Source: Wolbachia endosymbiont of Oedothorax gibbosus (lineage in GTDB: Bacteria > Pseudomonadota > Alphaproteobacteria > Rickettsiales > Anaplasmataceae). Taken from it: a stretch of DNA of 64,000 nt. The stretch lies in NCBI RefSeq assembly GCF_936270145.1, contig NZ_OW370537.1:1364001-1428000 (forward strand). The letters run 5' to 3'. Made by a program: the position numbers and the translations under genes. Numbering within the stretch: position 1 is the stretch's first letter; each line of letters begins with the position of its first letter. The notes under the pieces were generated by a model. It was given only the letters and a program-made list of their open reading frames with translations, had not been told where the DNA came from and did not search any database. Positions 40,510-49,618 of this stretch are shown piece by piece.

Positions 40510-41217
40510 ATGGGTGAAAAAAAATTAAAAGCTGCTGTGGTTTTATCAGGGTGTGGTCACCTTGACGGTGCAGAGGTAAGAGAAGCAGTTTTAAGTCTGC
40601 TTGTGCTTGATCAGCAGGATGTGGATGTTAAATGCTTTGCACCTGATATCAATATCACACAAGTTATGAATCATAAAACAAAAGAGGCAACAAAAGAAAA
40701 AAGGAATGTACTTGCAGAAGCAGCAAGAATCGCAAGAGGCGAAATATATGACTTAAAAGAAGCAAAAGCTGAAAATTTTGACATGCTAGTTGTACCTGGT
40801 GGATACGGAGTTGCAAAAAATTTATCTGACTTAGCTGAAAATAAAGGCATGGTGACAGTAATGCCTGAATTTGAAAGATTAGTTTCAGAATTCTTTGTTA
40901 CAAAAAAGCCAATAGGAGCGATATGCATATCTCCAGCTATCATCGTTTCAATTTTAAGTAGTAAGATAGGTAGAGAAGAAAATAAAGTTAAGGTAACTGT
41001 AGGAGATGACAAAGAACAGTTGATAGAGAAGCTTGGCGGCGAACACATAAAGTGCGATACAGGGTTATCAATAGAAGATGAAGAGTATAATGTATTTTCT
41101 TGTTCTGCTTATATGCGTAGTGACGAAAGTACATACTCCGTATATCAAGGGATAAAGCATATGATTGACAGCATGGTAAAAAAGATTAACAAAAAAACTA
41201 AACAGCTATTCCTATAA
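40510..41217 (+). CDS. elbB: ElbB-type isoprenoid biosynthesis glyoxalase (DJ-1/PfpI fold)
   Basis: The product has about 235 residues from the ATG at 40510, which has AAGG 7 bases upstream; an ATG six codons earlier at 40492 is the alternative. The DJ-1-like fold is clear: KAAVVLSGCGHLDGAEVREA (about residues 6-25), MLVVPGGYGVAKNLSDLA (about 92-109) and the nucleophile elbow PIGAICISPAIIV (about 134-146) with Cys. ElbB is linked to isoprenoid metabolism in E. coli and has glyoxalase activity. The 160 bases after it are gene-free, with one degenerate family-B repeat at about 41315. Confidence 0.9.
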   Translation: MGEKKLKAAVVLSGCGHLDGAEVREAVLSLLVLDQQDVDVKCFAPDINITQVMNHKTKEATKEKRNVLAEAARIARGEIYDLKEAKAENFDMLVVPGGYGVAKNLSDLAENKGMVTVMPEFERLVSEFFVTKKPIGAICISPAIIVSILSSKIGREENKVKVTVGDDKEQLIEKLGGEHIKCDTGLSIEDEEYNVFSCSAYMRSDESTYSVYQGIKHMIDSMVKKINKKTKQLFL

Positions 41218-41384
41218 GGTGTACTAAATAAGACTTCTCTATTAATCACACAATTAACTGTTGAATTTTACATTTCTAACTGTATTATGGCTATGTAGCC
41301 AACTAGGTTTATCGATGATTTGCTACTTGTTAGCGGTGTGGTGTAGGCCATATATGTTTAGTTCTTTTTTTTAAGGTATTTTGT

Positions 41385-41693
41385 ATGTCAGATCTTTTCT
41401 ATATTGAAACTACGTGTTGTGTGGACGATCAGTGTGATGTCTATAAAGGGGAAGTGAGTTTTAATGATGTCATGTTAGGTAAGTTCAGTCTAAATTCGTG
41501 CAACGGGAAAGAAGCTATGATAAATCTAAATGTTATTACATTCGATATTAACATCGCTATCGATGATCAAAATGGAAAGGCAATAAAAAGAGACCTTAAA
41601 GGCCTTGAATTTGTAACTAAAGATGATGGTTCTTGGTATATTAATAAGGATTTTGGTGATGATAAATTTGAAATTATAGTAAAACAATCATAA
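41385..41693 (+). CDS. Small hypothetical protein
   Basis: The 102-residue acidic protein has paired cysteines near the start (ETTCCVDDQCDVYKGEVSFN, about residues 8-27) and alternating beta-like segments to the end (DGSWYINKDFGDDKFEIIVK). It shows no signal peptide, membrane helix or recognised domain. The ATG at 41385 follows an AAGG. The stop lies 2 bases before the 3' end of the convergent ftsI, so the two genes share a 3' junction with no room for a terminator. Confidence 0.6.
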   Translation: MSDLFYIETTCCVDDQCDVYKGEVSFNDVMLGKFSLNSCNGKEAMINLNVITFDINIAIDDQNGKAIKRDLKGLEFVTKDDGSWYINKDFGDDKFEIIVKQS

Positions 41694-41695
41694 TT

Positions 41696-43312
41696 TTACA
41701 TCTCAGGTGTAACATTTAGTATAGGTGCTATTCTATTTATAATGTTCCTTACTATAGGTGCAGCAATTACTCCCCCGGTATGGTGCATCCCTTGAGGCTC
41801 ATCAATAGCAATTAGCACTATGTACCTTGGGTCAAGCATAGTTAGCACTCCTATAAATGATGCTATGTTTGCATCTTTGCTATATTTACCATCTACAACT
41901 TTTTCCGCCGATCCAGTTTTTCCTCCTATTGAATATGCCTTCATTTTTGCTTTTCTGCCAGTGCCATCTGTTACTGCTGCGTGTAATAATTTTCTCATTT
42001 CCCTGGAAGTTCTTCTTGAGATAATTTGCTCTCCTATACTTCTTTTATTCAACATCAAGGTTGCGTTATGAAATATCCCATTATTGATTAATGCTGCTGC
42101 AGTTTGTGCAAGATGTATAGGAGTTACAGCTATGCCATAACCATAAGATACAGTTATTAAAGTGCTTTCACTCCATTTATGCGGGATTATCGGTGTAGAT
42201 TTTTCTGGTATTTCTATTTTTAAAGGAGAAAATAGCTTCATAGCTTTAAAGTATTCTACTTGTTTTTCAATACCTAGTTTGACTGCAATTTTTGCTGCAC
42301 CAATGTTGGATGATTTTACAAATATATCTTGCACAGTAATTTTGGGAGTTTTAGATTTGTAAAAATCCTGAATTTTATACTTTCCAATGATAATTGGTGT
42401 TGATACGTCATATAAATCGCTGATTTTTGTAACGTTTGCATCAAGTGCTGCGGCTATTGTAAAGAATTTTAATACCGATCCCATCTCATACACCCCAAGA
42501 CTGGCGCGATTAAACTTTTGTACGTCTTCTGCCTTACTCTGTAGGTTGGGGTTAAAATCAGGTAGACTGACCATCGAGATGATTTCACTATTTCTCACAT
42601 TTAAAACAATTCCAACTCCGCCAAGTGCCTGATATCTGCTTACAGCTTTAGTTAGCTCTTCATGCACTATGCTTTGCACTCGTGTATCTAAGGATAGTTG
42701 AATACCCTGATAAGCAGCGCGTAATGCTGGAATCCACGTATTTTTTTTCTGGACCCCAGTGTCAGCTACTTGGATAACAGAATGTTGTTTGTTTTTACTT
42801 ATATATGCCTCAACTCCTGCAATACCGTTGCCATCTATGTCAGTGTAACCAAGCACGTGTGAAAATAAATTACTGTGAGGATATATACGTTTTACATCGT
42901 TATAGAAGTTTATTCCTGGCACGCCGGCGTTTTTTATTGCTAACAGTTCTTTTGGAGTCAAGTGCCGCTTTATCCAAGCAAATTTCTTTTCTGAAGTAAG
43001 TACTCTATATAAGTTCTCGTATTCGAGGTCATGCAAAGTAGAACACAGTTGTGCTGCTATACTTTCTGGATTCTTTACTTTGGTTGCATCTGTATATAGT
43101 GATGTTGTGGGCACATTTGTTGCTATTACCACTCCATTTCTATCTAAAATATCGGGTTGTTTATGTACTATATTATCTTTTCTAAAATTTTCTGAAGTAG
43201 TAAGTTGATCAAATGTGAAAGAGAATATGCGAAAAATAATTATTATATAAAATATAAATAGTGGTACTATAAAATACAGTGAGCGGAGCTTATTTTTAAG
43301 TAATGCTTGCAT
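41696..43312 (-). CDS. ftsI: Septal peptidoglycan transpeptidase FtsI (class B penicillin-binding protein)
   Basis: FtsI cross-links septal peptidoglycan during division. The 538-residue product from the ATG at 43312 has an N-terminal membrane anchor ([19 protein letters not shown], about residues 12-30), a class B dimerisation domain and the transpeptidase motifs SXXK in [12 protein letters not shown] in KSSNIGA and KTG in [13 protein letters not shown] six codons upstream is possible but weaker. Residues of about 177-195 ([16 protein letters not shown]) are encoded by a palindromic repeat inserted in frame, yet the rest of the protein is intact. It is divergent from ispH with 20 bases between start codons. 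Confidence 0.93.
   Translation of the reverse strand: MQALLKNKLRSLYFIVPLFIFYIIIIFRIFSFTFDQLTTSENFRKDNIVHKQPDILDRNGVVIATNVPTTSLYTDATKVKNPESIAAQLCSTLHDLEYENLYRVLTSEKKFAWIKRHLTPKELLAIKNAGVPGINFYNDVKRIYPHSNLFSHVLGYTDIDGNGIAGVEAYISKNKQHSVIQVADTGVQKKNTWIPALRAAYQGIQLSLDTRVQSIVHEELTKAVSRYQALGGVGIVLNVRNSEIISMVSLPDFNPNLQSKAEDVQKFNRASLGVYEMGSVLKFFTIAAALDANVTKISDLYDVSTPIIIGKYKIQDFYKSKTPKITVQDIFVKSSNIGAAKIAVKLGIEKQVEYFKAMKLFSPLKIEIPEKSTPIIPHKWSESTLITVSYGYGIAVTPIHLAQTAAALINNGIFHNATLMLNKRSIGEQIISRRTSREMRKLLHAAVTDGTGRKAKMKAYSIGGKTGSAEKVVDGKYSKDANIASFIGVLTMLDPRYIVLIAIDEPQGMHHTGGVIAAPIVRNIINRIAPILNVTPEM
42727..42782. repeat. Wolbachia palindromic element inserted in frame within ftsI
   Basis: GGACCCCAGTGTCAGCTACT followed by TGGATAACA is a family-A repeat like those in intergenic DNA (compare 7085-7115 and 18240-18262). 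It is translated as [21 protein letters not shown]. Insertions of such elements into coding regions without breaking them are known in Rickettsia and Wolbachia. Confidence 0.85.
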
Positions 43313-43332
43313 ATTTACTTGATTTGACAAAA

Positions 43333-44262
43333 ATGGAAATCATCTTAGCTGAACCACGAGGTTTTTGTGCCGGGGTAAAAAGAGCTGTGGACATATTAGC
43401 TATTACTTTAGAAAAATACAAAAACGAGCGCCAAGTTTATGTGCTACACGAAATTGTTCACAATAAATATATAGTAGAGGACTTTAAGAAACAAGGAGTG
43501 GTTTTTGTAAGCAGTATCGAGGAAATTGAAGATAATGAAGGAATACTGATCTTCAGCGCGCACGGAGTATCAAAAAATATAGAAGATGAGGCAAAAAGAA
43601 AGGGCATTCAAGTGATTGATGCAACATGTCCTTTAGTCAGCAAAGTGCATAAAGAAGCAAAAAGGTATGAAAACAGTGGTAAAGAATTAATTCTCATTGG
43701 GCATGAAAACCATCCAGAAGTTAAGGGAATTAGGGGAAGAGTAAACAATCCTATCATTTTAGTGCAAACTTTGCAGGATGTATATGATTTAAAGGTTAAA
43801 GATCCAGATAATTTGTCTTATGTTACACAAACTACGTTAAGCATCGACGATACCCGTGACATTATTGCTGCCTTGAAATTAAGGTTTTCAGGCATAACAG
43901 GTCCAGATTTAAAGGACATATGCTATGCAACGCAAAACAGACAAAATGCTGTTAAAAAGCTAGCTGAAATTGTAGACATGGTGTTAGTTGTAGGAAGTAA
44001 AAATAGCTCAAATTCAAACCGCTTATTAGATCTGTGCGCTGCTAGAGGAAAAAGAGCCTACTTGATTGATAATTACAGCTGTGTGAATAAAAGCTGGTTT
44101 CAGGGCGTAGAAAAGATAGGAATCACCGCAGGTGCTTCCGCTCCTGACATATTGGTTGATGAATTAATGGACTACCTAAAAGTAAACCTGAGTGTAAAAA
44201 TTTCAGTTATGCCAGGTGGTATTACTGAAAATGTTCAGTTTAAAATACCGAATTTGGTTTAA
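43333..44262 (+). CDS. ispH: 4-hydroxy-3-methylbut-2-enyl diphosphate reductase
   Basis: IspH performs the last step of the MEP pathway, making IPP and DMAPP with an iron-sulfur cluster. The three cluster Cys are visible: [13 protein letters not shown] (about residue 12), [11 protein letters not shown] (about 97) and [10 protein letters not shown] (about 198). Catalytic-pocket motifs [16 protein letters not shown] and [12 protein letters not shown] are kept. The product is 309 residues from the ATG at 43333; I prefer this start to the ATG at 43303, which would overlap ftsI and add 10 non-conserved residues. It ends at [16 protein letters not shown], as in the family. Confidence 0.96.
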   Translation: MEIILAEPRGFCAGVKRAVDILAITLEKYKNERQVYVLHEIVHNKYIVEDFKKQGVVFVSSIEEIEDNEGILIFSAHGVSKNIEDEAKRKGIQVIDATCPLVSKVHKEAKRYENSGKELILIGHENHPEVKGIRGRVNNPIILVQTLQDVYDLKVKDPDNLSYVTQTTLSIDDTRDIIAALKLRFSGITGPDLKDICYATQNRQNAVKKLAEIVDMVLVVGSKNSSNSNRLLDLCAARGKRAYLIDNYSCVNKSWFQGVEKIGITAGASAPDILVDELMDYLKVNLSVKISVMPGGITENVQFKIPNLV

Positions 44263-44425
44263 AACACACCTTATCTACTAAGCTTCTCTTGAAATCACAC
44301 AAACCAGCACGCAGTGTACTAACGTCTAATAAAATAAACGAAGAAGTCTAATCAATCGAAAATTAAATATGTGAAATTCTAGTTGATATGACTTAATGAA
44401 TAATTATTTTAGGTTACTAAGTTAT

Positions 44426-45403
44426 TTAAGAAACTTTGATAATATTTAGCCCACTTACTTTTCTATTTTCCATATCACGATGAGCCTCTATTATTTCATC
44501 AAATTTATATTTTTTATTGATCCGTACAGTTAAAAGTTTTTTTCTTATCATCTCGAAGATTTCCATTGTGGTAAGCACTAATGTGAATCTATCATGCTTA
44601 TAATGATATATCGAAGTTCCAGTTGCAAATAACGAACGTGAACTAAGTAAAGAAAAACTAATAGGAGCGTTACCTGATATCTGCCCATAGGAAACGTATA
44701 TGCCGAACCTGCCTAAAGATTCAAAAGAGAGCTTGCTTGTAGTATAGCCTATGGGGTCATACACTGCACCTACTCCTCTGTTTTGCGTAATCTCCATAAC
44801 TTTAGAAACGAAGTCTTTATCATTGTAGTTTATTGCGTATGTGCAGCCACTTTGTAAAGCTATTTTCATTTTTTCATCAGAGCTTACAGAACCTATCACT
44901 ACACCTTTTTTATCCTTTGCCCATTGGCATATTATTTGTCCTAAACCACCATTAGCCCCATGAACTAGCACGAAAGCACCAGGCCTAACTTTATAAGATT
45001 GATTAACTAAATGGTGAGCTGCCATACCTTTAAACAGCACTGCAGCAGCAACTTCATCAGATATGTCATCTGGAATTTTTATCAGATATTTCTGGTGTAT
45101 AATGCGCTTTTCACAATATGCCCCTGGAGGAGCTGTGCAATATCCAACTCTGTCTCCAACTTTGAATCCATCACTGATTTTTTTACCAAGCTTTTCAATA
45201 ACTCCCACTGCTTCCACTCCAAGCACTGATGGTAGATCTTTAATTTTGCGCATACCTTTTCTGTGCTCTAAATCATAACGATTTAAGCCGATAGTTGTGT
45301 GATGTACTAAAATTTCCTCGCCTTTTGGCTCACCTATATTCTTATCTACAAATTCTAATACTTCTGCTCCCCCAGTTTTTTTTATTTGTATAGCTCTAAC
45401 CAT
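44426..45403 (-). CDS. NADPH:quinone oxidoreductase (zinc-independent MDR family)
   Basis: The 325-residue medium-chain reductase has a GroES-like N-terminal domain (LPSVLGVEAVGVIEKLGKKI, about residues 58-77) and a Rossmann domain with ALVLVHGANGGLGQI-like loop (VLVHGANGGLGQIICQWAKD, about 147-166). There are no catalytic-zinc ligands, which fits quinone oxidoreductases of the QOR type rather than alcohol dehydrogenases. GKKISDGFKVGDRVGY is typical. It is monocistronic. The flanking gaps (44263-44425 and 45404-45521) hold only a loose GAAGAAGTCTA motif near 44342 that resembles a fragment of an element end. Confidence 0.9.
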   Translation of the reverse strand: MVRAIQIKKTGGAEVLEFVDKNIGEPKGEEILVHHTTIGLNRYDLEHRKGMRKIKDLPSVLGVEAVGVIEKLGKKISDGFKVGDRVGYCTAPPGAYCEKRIIHQKYLIKIPDDISDEVAAAVLFKGMAAHHLVNQSYKVRPGAFVLVHGANGGLGQIICQWAKDKKGVVIGSVSSDEKMKIALQSGCTYAINYNDKDFVSKVMEITQNRGVGAVYDPIGYTTSKLSFESLGRFGIYVSYGQISGNAPISFSLLSSRSLFATGTSIYHYKHDRFTLVLTTMEIFEMIRKKLLTVRINKKYKFDEIIEAHRDMENRKVSGLNIIKVS

Positions 45404-45521
45404 GATGAATGTAAGATAAAAACTTTGATTATGTTATCTAACAATTAATATTTTGCAAAATGTTATTTAGAGTTTATATACTACATAAGTGTATATTAAT
45501 ATTTTTAAGGTATAAATTATA

Positions 45522-46219
45522 ATGAATAGAGAAACTCAGCTTTATAGTGCTTTGTGTAATGTGTTGTATGAAGTGAATGAAGATCACGATTTAGATATTA
45601 GTAATGTAATAGAAAAAATAAAAGAAAGGCTAGAAAGTAGAATGCAAACTTCAAGCAAAGAAAACTATTATAAAGATTTACACACTTCTTGGGAAGAAAA
45701 AGGTTTTGATATTAATCACAAATTTGATTTGAAAGACTATGATGGCTTTCCAGTAGATAGTCTTTTTTCTATTGCTATTAATTACAAACCTTGCGCTTTA
45801 CAAAATCTAGCACAAGTTTTAATAAAAGCAGGTGCTAACGTGCAAAACGAAAAAGGATATTTACATATCTGCACTTTGATGCGTTCTCCAGACATGTTAA
45901 AGGCTCTCATAGAAGCGGGGTAAGTGATAGCCCACATGAACACTACAATGGAAATACTGCTTTAGAGTGTGTTACTGAATTATATGGTACAGATAAATCA
46001 ACTAACTACGAAGGTTGCTGTAAGATTCTAATTAAGCATACATTAGAAAAAAATCCCAACATAGAAATGCCAAATTCTGTAAAAAATAATAAGGAATTGG
46101 CTAAGTATTGGGATACTTGTGAAGCAAAGAATGAAGGATGGGAATTGATAACACCAAGCACTGAGACACAAGTAGTCAGTGCACAAAAAGCAAATAAGAG
46201 CTCCTACTCAATTCAATAG
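45522..46219 (+). pseudogene. Ankyrin-repeat protein gene split by a one-base deletion
   Basis: The first frame (45522-45923, 133 residues) includes two ankyrin-like units (SIAINYKPCALQNLAQVLIK-AGANVQNEKGYLHICTLM and SPDMLKALIEAG) and then TAA. In the -1 frame from 45920, 99 further codons continue the repeat without an ATG (VSDSPHEHYNGNTALECVTE) and end SSYSIQ at 46219. One extra G in the G4 tract at 45917-45920 would join them into a protein of about 232 residues. Ankyrin proteins are frequent in Wolbachia and often thought to act on host proteins. It is either a real pseudogene or a sequencing artefact. Confidence 0.75.
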
Positions 46220-46261
46220 ATCTGTTGCATAACTGTTATTTGAATCACAACGCACTCCTTC

Positions 46262-46590
46262 TATAGCTAACACATCATACCGCCGCGGTATCCCATAGAT
46301 CCCGCTAACAAGTAGCGGAATGACGAGGTTTACCTTATCGGATTGTTTCAACACGTCATACCGCCGCGGTATCTCAAAGCATAGATCCCACTAAGGGGTA
46401 GCGGGATGACGAGCTTATTGTCATGCTGCCGCGAACCGTCATACCGCCGCGGTATCTCATCCGCTAACACGTAGCAGGACGACAGCAATCCTACGTCATA
46501 CCGCGATTCATTCGCGGTATCTCGGCATAGATTCCGCTAACAAGTAGCGGAATGACGAATTTGTCGTTTTTCAGATTGTCGTAAGTCAGT
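46262..46590. repeat. Family-B palindromic repeat block
   Basis: Several copies of CATACCGCCGCGGTATC and of the CGCTAACAAGTAGCGGAATG unit lie in a row. The end (GATTGTCGTAAGTCAGTTTA at about 46574) also occurs at about 31120 beside uvrD. The block fills the 417-base interval between the ankyrin gene and cox11; nothing else is seen there. Confidence 0.75.
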
Positions 46591-46636
46591 TTAGCTATAG
46601 CTCACGCTGCTTGAGTGGACAATAGGAAAAAGTTTG

Positions 46637-47173
46637 TTATTTAAGCTTAAAAAATGTGTATGATAGTGTTATTTCGCTCAAATCTTTTGTGTTGTTATCA
46701 AGCATTATCTCAGGATCTATGTAGAAAGATACGGGCATAGCTGCTTTTTGTTTTGGTAGCAACATTTGTTCTTCAAAACAAAAGCATGCAATTTTATTGA
46801 AATACTTACCTGCTTTGAAAGGCGTAACATTATACACCGCCATTCCAAATGAAGGCTGATCAGATAGATTTTTTGCGTAATAAAATGCTAAACTTTGTTC
46901 TCCTATGTTTACGTCAACGTAGTTAGTTTCTGATTTAAATTCCCAAGGTAGATCGGACATTATATCAGCATTGAAGTGGACCCTGATTTTTTGGTCAGTT
47001 GCACTTATTGTTGCATTAGTTACTTTTCTTGTTGTGCCACCATACCCGGTAGCTTTACAGAAAATGCTATATAGTGGCACCGATGCATATGCAAGACATA
47101 GCATCAACATGACTAAAGATATTAAAAAGAAAACTATAGAATTCTTACTACCTTTCCTTAAAAAGGAAAACAT
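46637..47173 (-). CDS. ctaG: Cytochrome c oxidase assembly protein CtaG/Cox11
   Basis: CtaG/Cox11 delivers copper to the CuB site of cytochrome c oxidase. The 178-residue product has one N-terminal membrane helix (IVFFLISLVMLMLCLAYASV, about residues 13-32) followed by VPLYSIFCKATGYGGTT (about 32-48) and a periplasmic beta domain with the copper motif KIACFCFEEQ (about 127-136). Length is typical. Its ATG directly follows the stop of the BI-1 gene with no gap, so the two are probably one transcript. Confidence 0.95.
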   Translation of the reverse strand: MFSFLRKGSKNSIVFFLISLVMLMLCLAYASVPLYSIFCKATGYGGTTRKVTNATISATDQKIRVHFNADIMSDLPWEFKSETNYVDVNIGEQSLAFYYAKNLSDQPSFGMAVYNVTPFKAGKYFNKIACFCFEEQMLLPKQKAAMPVSFYIDPEIMLDNNTKDLSEITLSYTFFKLK

Positions 47174-47896
47174 CTAGTCCCTATTATTGAACAAGTTAAG
47201 TAACCTGAGTAAATGTTTAAACATAATAATAAAATTAAAATAAAGATCAGTTGCACCGAGTATTGCTAATTTAGTAGTAGCAACTTCTGAACCGTCATTA
47301 TACCTATAATAAACATCTTTGATTCTCTGAGCATCATATGCAGTCATCAAGGTAAAGACTATTACTGATATAAATGATATTGCAAAGTAAAGTGGACTGC
47401 TTCTAAGGAAGAAATTTACTATCAATGCTATAATTATCCCCAAGACTCCCATCATCAAGAAAGATCCCATACTTGTAAGATCTCTTTTTGTAGTATTACC
47501 ATATAAAGCCATAGAGCCAAACATGATCGATGTAATGAAAAATGCTCTTGCTATATTTTCTGCAGTGTAAATTACAAAAATATAAGATGAGGAAAGCCCC
47601 ATTAATACTGAGAAAAGAAAAAATATAGTAACTGTGGACTGAGCACTTAAGTGTTGAAGTTTATAATACATGTAAAACACCAGCGCAAAAGGAGATAGCA
47701 TTACTACAAATCGCAGCACAGGATTATAATGAATTACCTGAAAAAGACCAGAAAATACCGTTAGAAACGCAACAAGCCCTGTAACGCCTAAAGCTAAAGC
47801 CATGTAGTTATATACTTTAGTTAGGTAACTTCTGAGCCCAGCGCTATAATAAACGCCCTGAGAGCGGATATCCTGTTCATTTCTCATGTAAGACAT
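47174..47896 (-). CDS. Bax inhibitor-1 (YbhL/YccA) family membrane protein
   Basis: The 240-residue product has seven hydrophobic helices between about residue 27 and the C-terminus. It carries the BI-1 family pattern with AYDAQRIKDVYYRYND (about residues 190-205) and a final amphipathic helix with YFNFIIMFKHLLRLL. Bacterial members are pH-gated calcium leak channels or interact with FtsH (YccA inhibits FtsH in E. coli). Whether this protein does either is not known. It is coupled to ctaG downstream. Confidence 0.92.
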   Translation of the reverse strand: MSYMRNEQDIRSQGVYYSAGLRSYLTKVYNYMALALGVTGLVAFLTVFSGLFQVIHYNPVLRFVVMLSPFALVFYMYYKLQHLSAQSTVTIFFLFSVLMGLSSSYIFVIYTAENIARAFFITSIMFGSMALYGNTTKRDLTSMGSFLMMGVLGIIIALIVNFFLRSSPLYFAISFISVIVFTLMTAYDAQRIKDVYYRYNDGSEVATTKLAILGATDLYFNFIIMFKHLLRLLNLFNNRD

Positions 47897-47976
47897 AAAT
47901 ATAACTCCTTTTGTCCATTATTTAACACATTATAATATAAAACCACATTTTTATCAAGTATTTTTATTATAAACAG

Positions 47977-48741
47977 CTATGCGCTGGCATTTGTTTTAAT
48001 ATAAATAGAATATAGGCCTATTGCTGCTGCATTTGAGACATTTAAGCTGTCAATTACGTTTGACATTGGGATTTTTAAAAGATAATCACAATTTTCTTTA
48101 ACTAACCTCCGCATTCCTTTCTCTTCAGAACCAAAAATAATTATTCTTTTTTTCTCAAAGCTCTTTATTTCATCTATATTTTCTTTAGCATTGCAATCAA
48201 ACCCGTAACACCAGTAGCCGACCTTTTTTAAATACTGCATAGTTTTTACTATATTTGTAACGTATATTAGCGGAACAATATCCAATGCTCCACTTGCTGC
48301 TTTTGCAATAGATGCATTTTCGCCAGGTGAATGATTATGTGGTAAAGCCAATGCGTCAACATTAAAACAAGCTGAAGTTCTTAAAATTGATCCAATATTG
48401 TGCGTGTCAGTGACTTGATCTAAAATGACTATAGTAGAGCTGTCGTTTGAGCTTTCAGCTACTTCTTCGATGCTTAAGTTATAAAGAATAGGGGCAACAT
48501 TTAAAGCAATTCCTTGATGGTTAGCACCTTTAGATAAAACGTCATTAAGTATTTTGTTTTCTACTAATCGAACTTTAATGCCCTTACTATTTGCACATTG
48601 CCTAATTTCTTTTTCATGTTCTCTATAGAAATTTTCTGTTACTAACAGTTCTACACACCGCCTATTTTTATTCTTCAGTGCTGATATGCAGGTGTGCTTT
48701 CCATACAGCCAAAAATTCTCATTAGTTTTTGACGATTTCAT
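47977..48741 (-). CDS. rlmB: 23S rRNA (guanosine-2'-O-)-methyltransferase RlmB (SpoU/TrmH family)
   Basis: RlmB methylates the 2'-OH of G2251 in 23S rRNA. The 254-residue product has an L30e-like N-terminal substrate domain (NFWLYGKHTCISALKNKNRR, about residues 9-28) and a SPOUT knot with motif 1 DQVTDTHNIGSILRTSACF (about 107-125), motif 2 IIIFGSEEKGMRRLV and motif 3 IPMSNVIDSLNVSNAAAI (about 224-241). All are conserved. It is divergent from the Smr gene. Confidence 0.93.
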   Translation of the reverse strand: MKSSKTNENFWLYGKHTCISALKNKNRRCVELLVTENFYREHEKEIRQCANSKGIKVRLVENKILNDVLSKGANHQGIALNVAPILYNLSIEEVAESSNDSSTIVILDQVTDTHNIGSILRTSACFNVDALALPHNHSPGENASIAKAASGALDIVPLIYVTNIVKTMQYLKKVGYWCYGFDCNAKENIDEIKSFEKKRIIIFGSEEKGMRRLVKENCDYLLKIPMSNVIDSLNVSNAAAIGLYSIYIKTNASA

Positions 48742-48833
48742 CGTATTATCGAAAATCGGGTTTTTATAGAATAAGCAATATTTTACTATGTTTGGATATT
48801 GTTGTAAAATTATACAATTCGATTAATGCGTTT

Positions 48834-49331
48834 ATGTCGGACGATGAGTTGGATTGGCAAAAAAATGTTAAGCCAATAGAATGTGGAAAAGTTACTTTGA
48901 AAGTTGATCATAAAGTAAATATAAAGTCTATGGTTGATAAAGGTACCTCTAACTTACAAGGGAATTTTCTTAATACCAATAATGGTAACTCATCATTTTG
49001 TCTTGACTACAACACAAAATCAAAGATTGATAGGGGTAAATATTTTATAAGCGATAAGCTAGATTTGCATGGCTATAATATAGAGGATGCTTATTGTAAA
49101 TTGATAGATTTTATTATCAAAAATTATCGAGCAGGAAATAGATGTTTATTGGTAATTACGGGATACGGCAGTGCAACAAATAAAACAGACACTATAAAGA
49201 ATAACTTAAATAAGTGGTTAAATGATCAGCATATGGTTCTATACTACCAGCAAGCTACGAAAAAACATGGTGGTAAAGGAGCTTTTTATGTTTTATTAAG
49301 AAGAAATAAAAACCTTAAGTCCGATACTTAA
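48834..49331 (+). CDS. Smr-domain protein
   Basis: The 165-residue product starts MSDDELDWQKNVKPIECGKV and ends with an Smr domain. Landmarks are KLDLHGYNIEDAYCKLIDFI (about residues 74-93) with the D-x-H motif, and CLLVITGYGS (about 105-114) where the usual motif is TGKG. Smr domains nick or bind nucleic acids; short alphaproteobacterial members of this type are uncharacterised. I use the ATG at 48834; the frame is open to 48729 but that part overlaps rlmB and lacks similarity. Confidence 0.85.
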   Translation: MSDDELDWQKNVKPIECGKVTLKVDHKVNIKSMVDKGTSNLQGNFLNTNNGNSSFCLDYNTKSKIDRGKYFISDKLDLHGYNIEDAYCKLIDFIIKNYRAGNRCLLVITGYGSATNKTDTIKNNLNKWLNDQHMVLYYQQATKKHGGKGAFYVLLRRNKNLKSDT

Positions 49332-49364
49332 AATTCCTTTTAAGCCTTAATTTTTCTTGTATAA

Positions 49365-49545
49365 CCATACAGTGTTCGGCAGCGCGTGACTGTACGAACA
49401 CTGTCTATCAGAAGGGCAATGCCTCCTTCTCCTGTCATCCAAGTAGCCCCCTATGGTGTCATCCCAGTGTCAGCTACTCAGATGATACCCTTCCTAGCAG
49501 AGAAATCATAATGTTCGTACGGTTGTGCGCATAACGCTGGGATTT
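49365..49545. repeat. Palindromic repeat block after the Smr gene
   Basis: Family-A units (TGTCATCCAAGTAGCCCCCT, CCCAGTGTCAGCTACTCAGA) are framed by the CTGTACGAACACTG / GTTCGTACGGTTGTGCGC motif in inverted orientation (49389-49403 and 49513-49532). The same small motif frames a block at 36.1-36.4 kb, which suggests a composite repeat unit. Confidence 0.65.
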
Positions 49546-49564
49546 TTCTATAGTTTAAAAACAA

Positions 49565-49597
49565 AAAAGGATGTTACTCATTGAGTAACATCCTTTT
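49565..49597. terminator. Bidirectional Rho-independent-like terminator
   Basis: AAAAGGATGTTACTCA and its exact reverse complement are separated by one base (49565-49580 and 49582-49597), giving a strong stem flanked by A on one side and T on the other. It lies between the convergent 3' ends of the Smr gene (49331) and the unknown gene ending at 49619, so it can terminate both. Confidence 0.8.
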
Positions 49598-49618
49598 GGA
49601 GAAGGTGGATAGCTTTGT

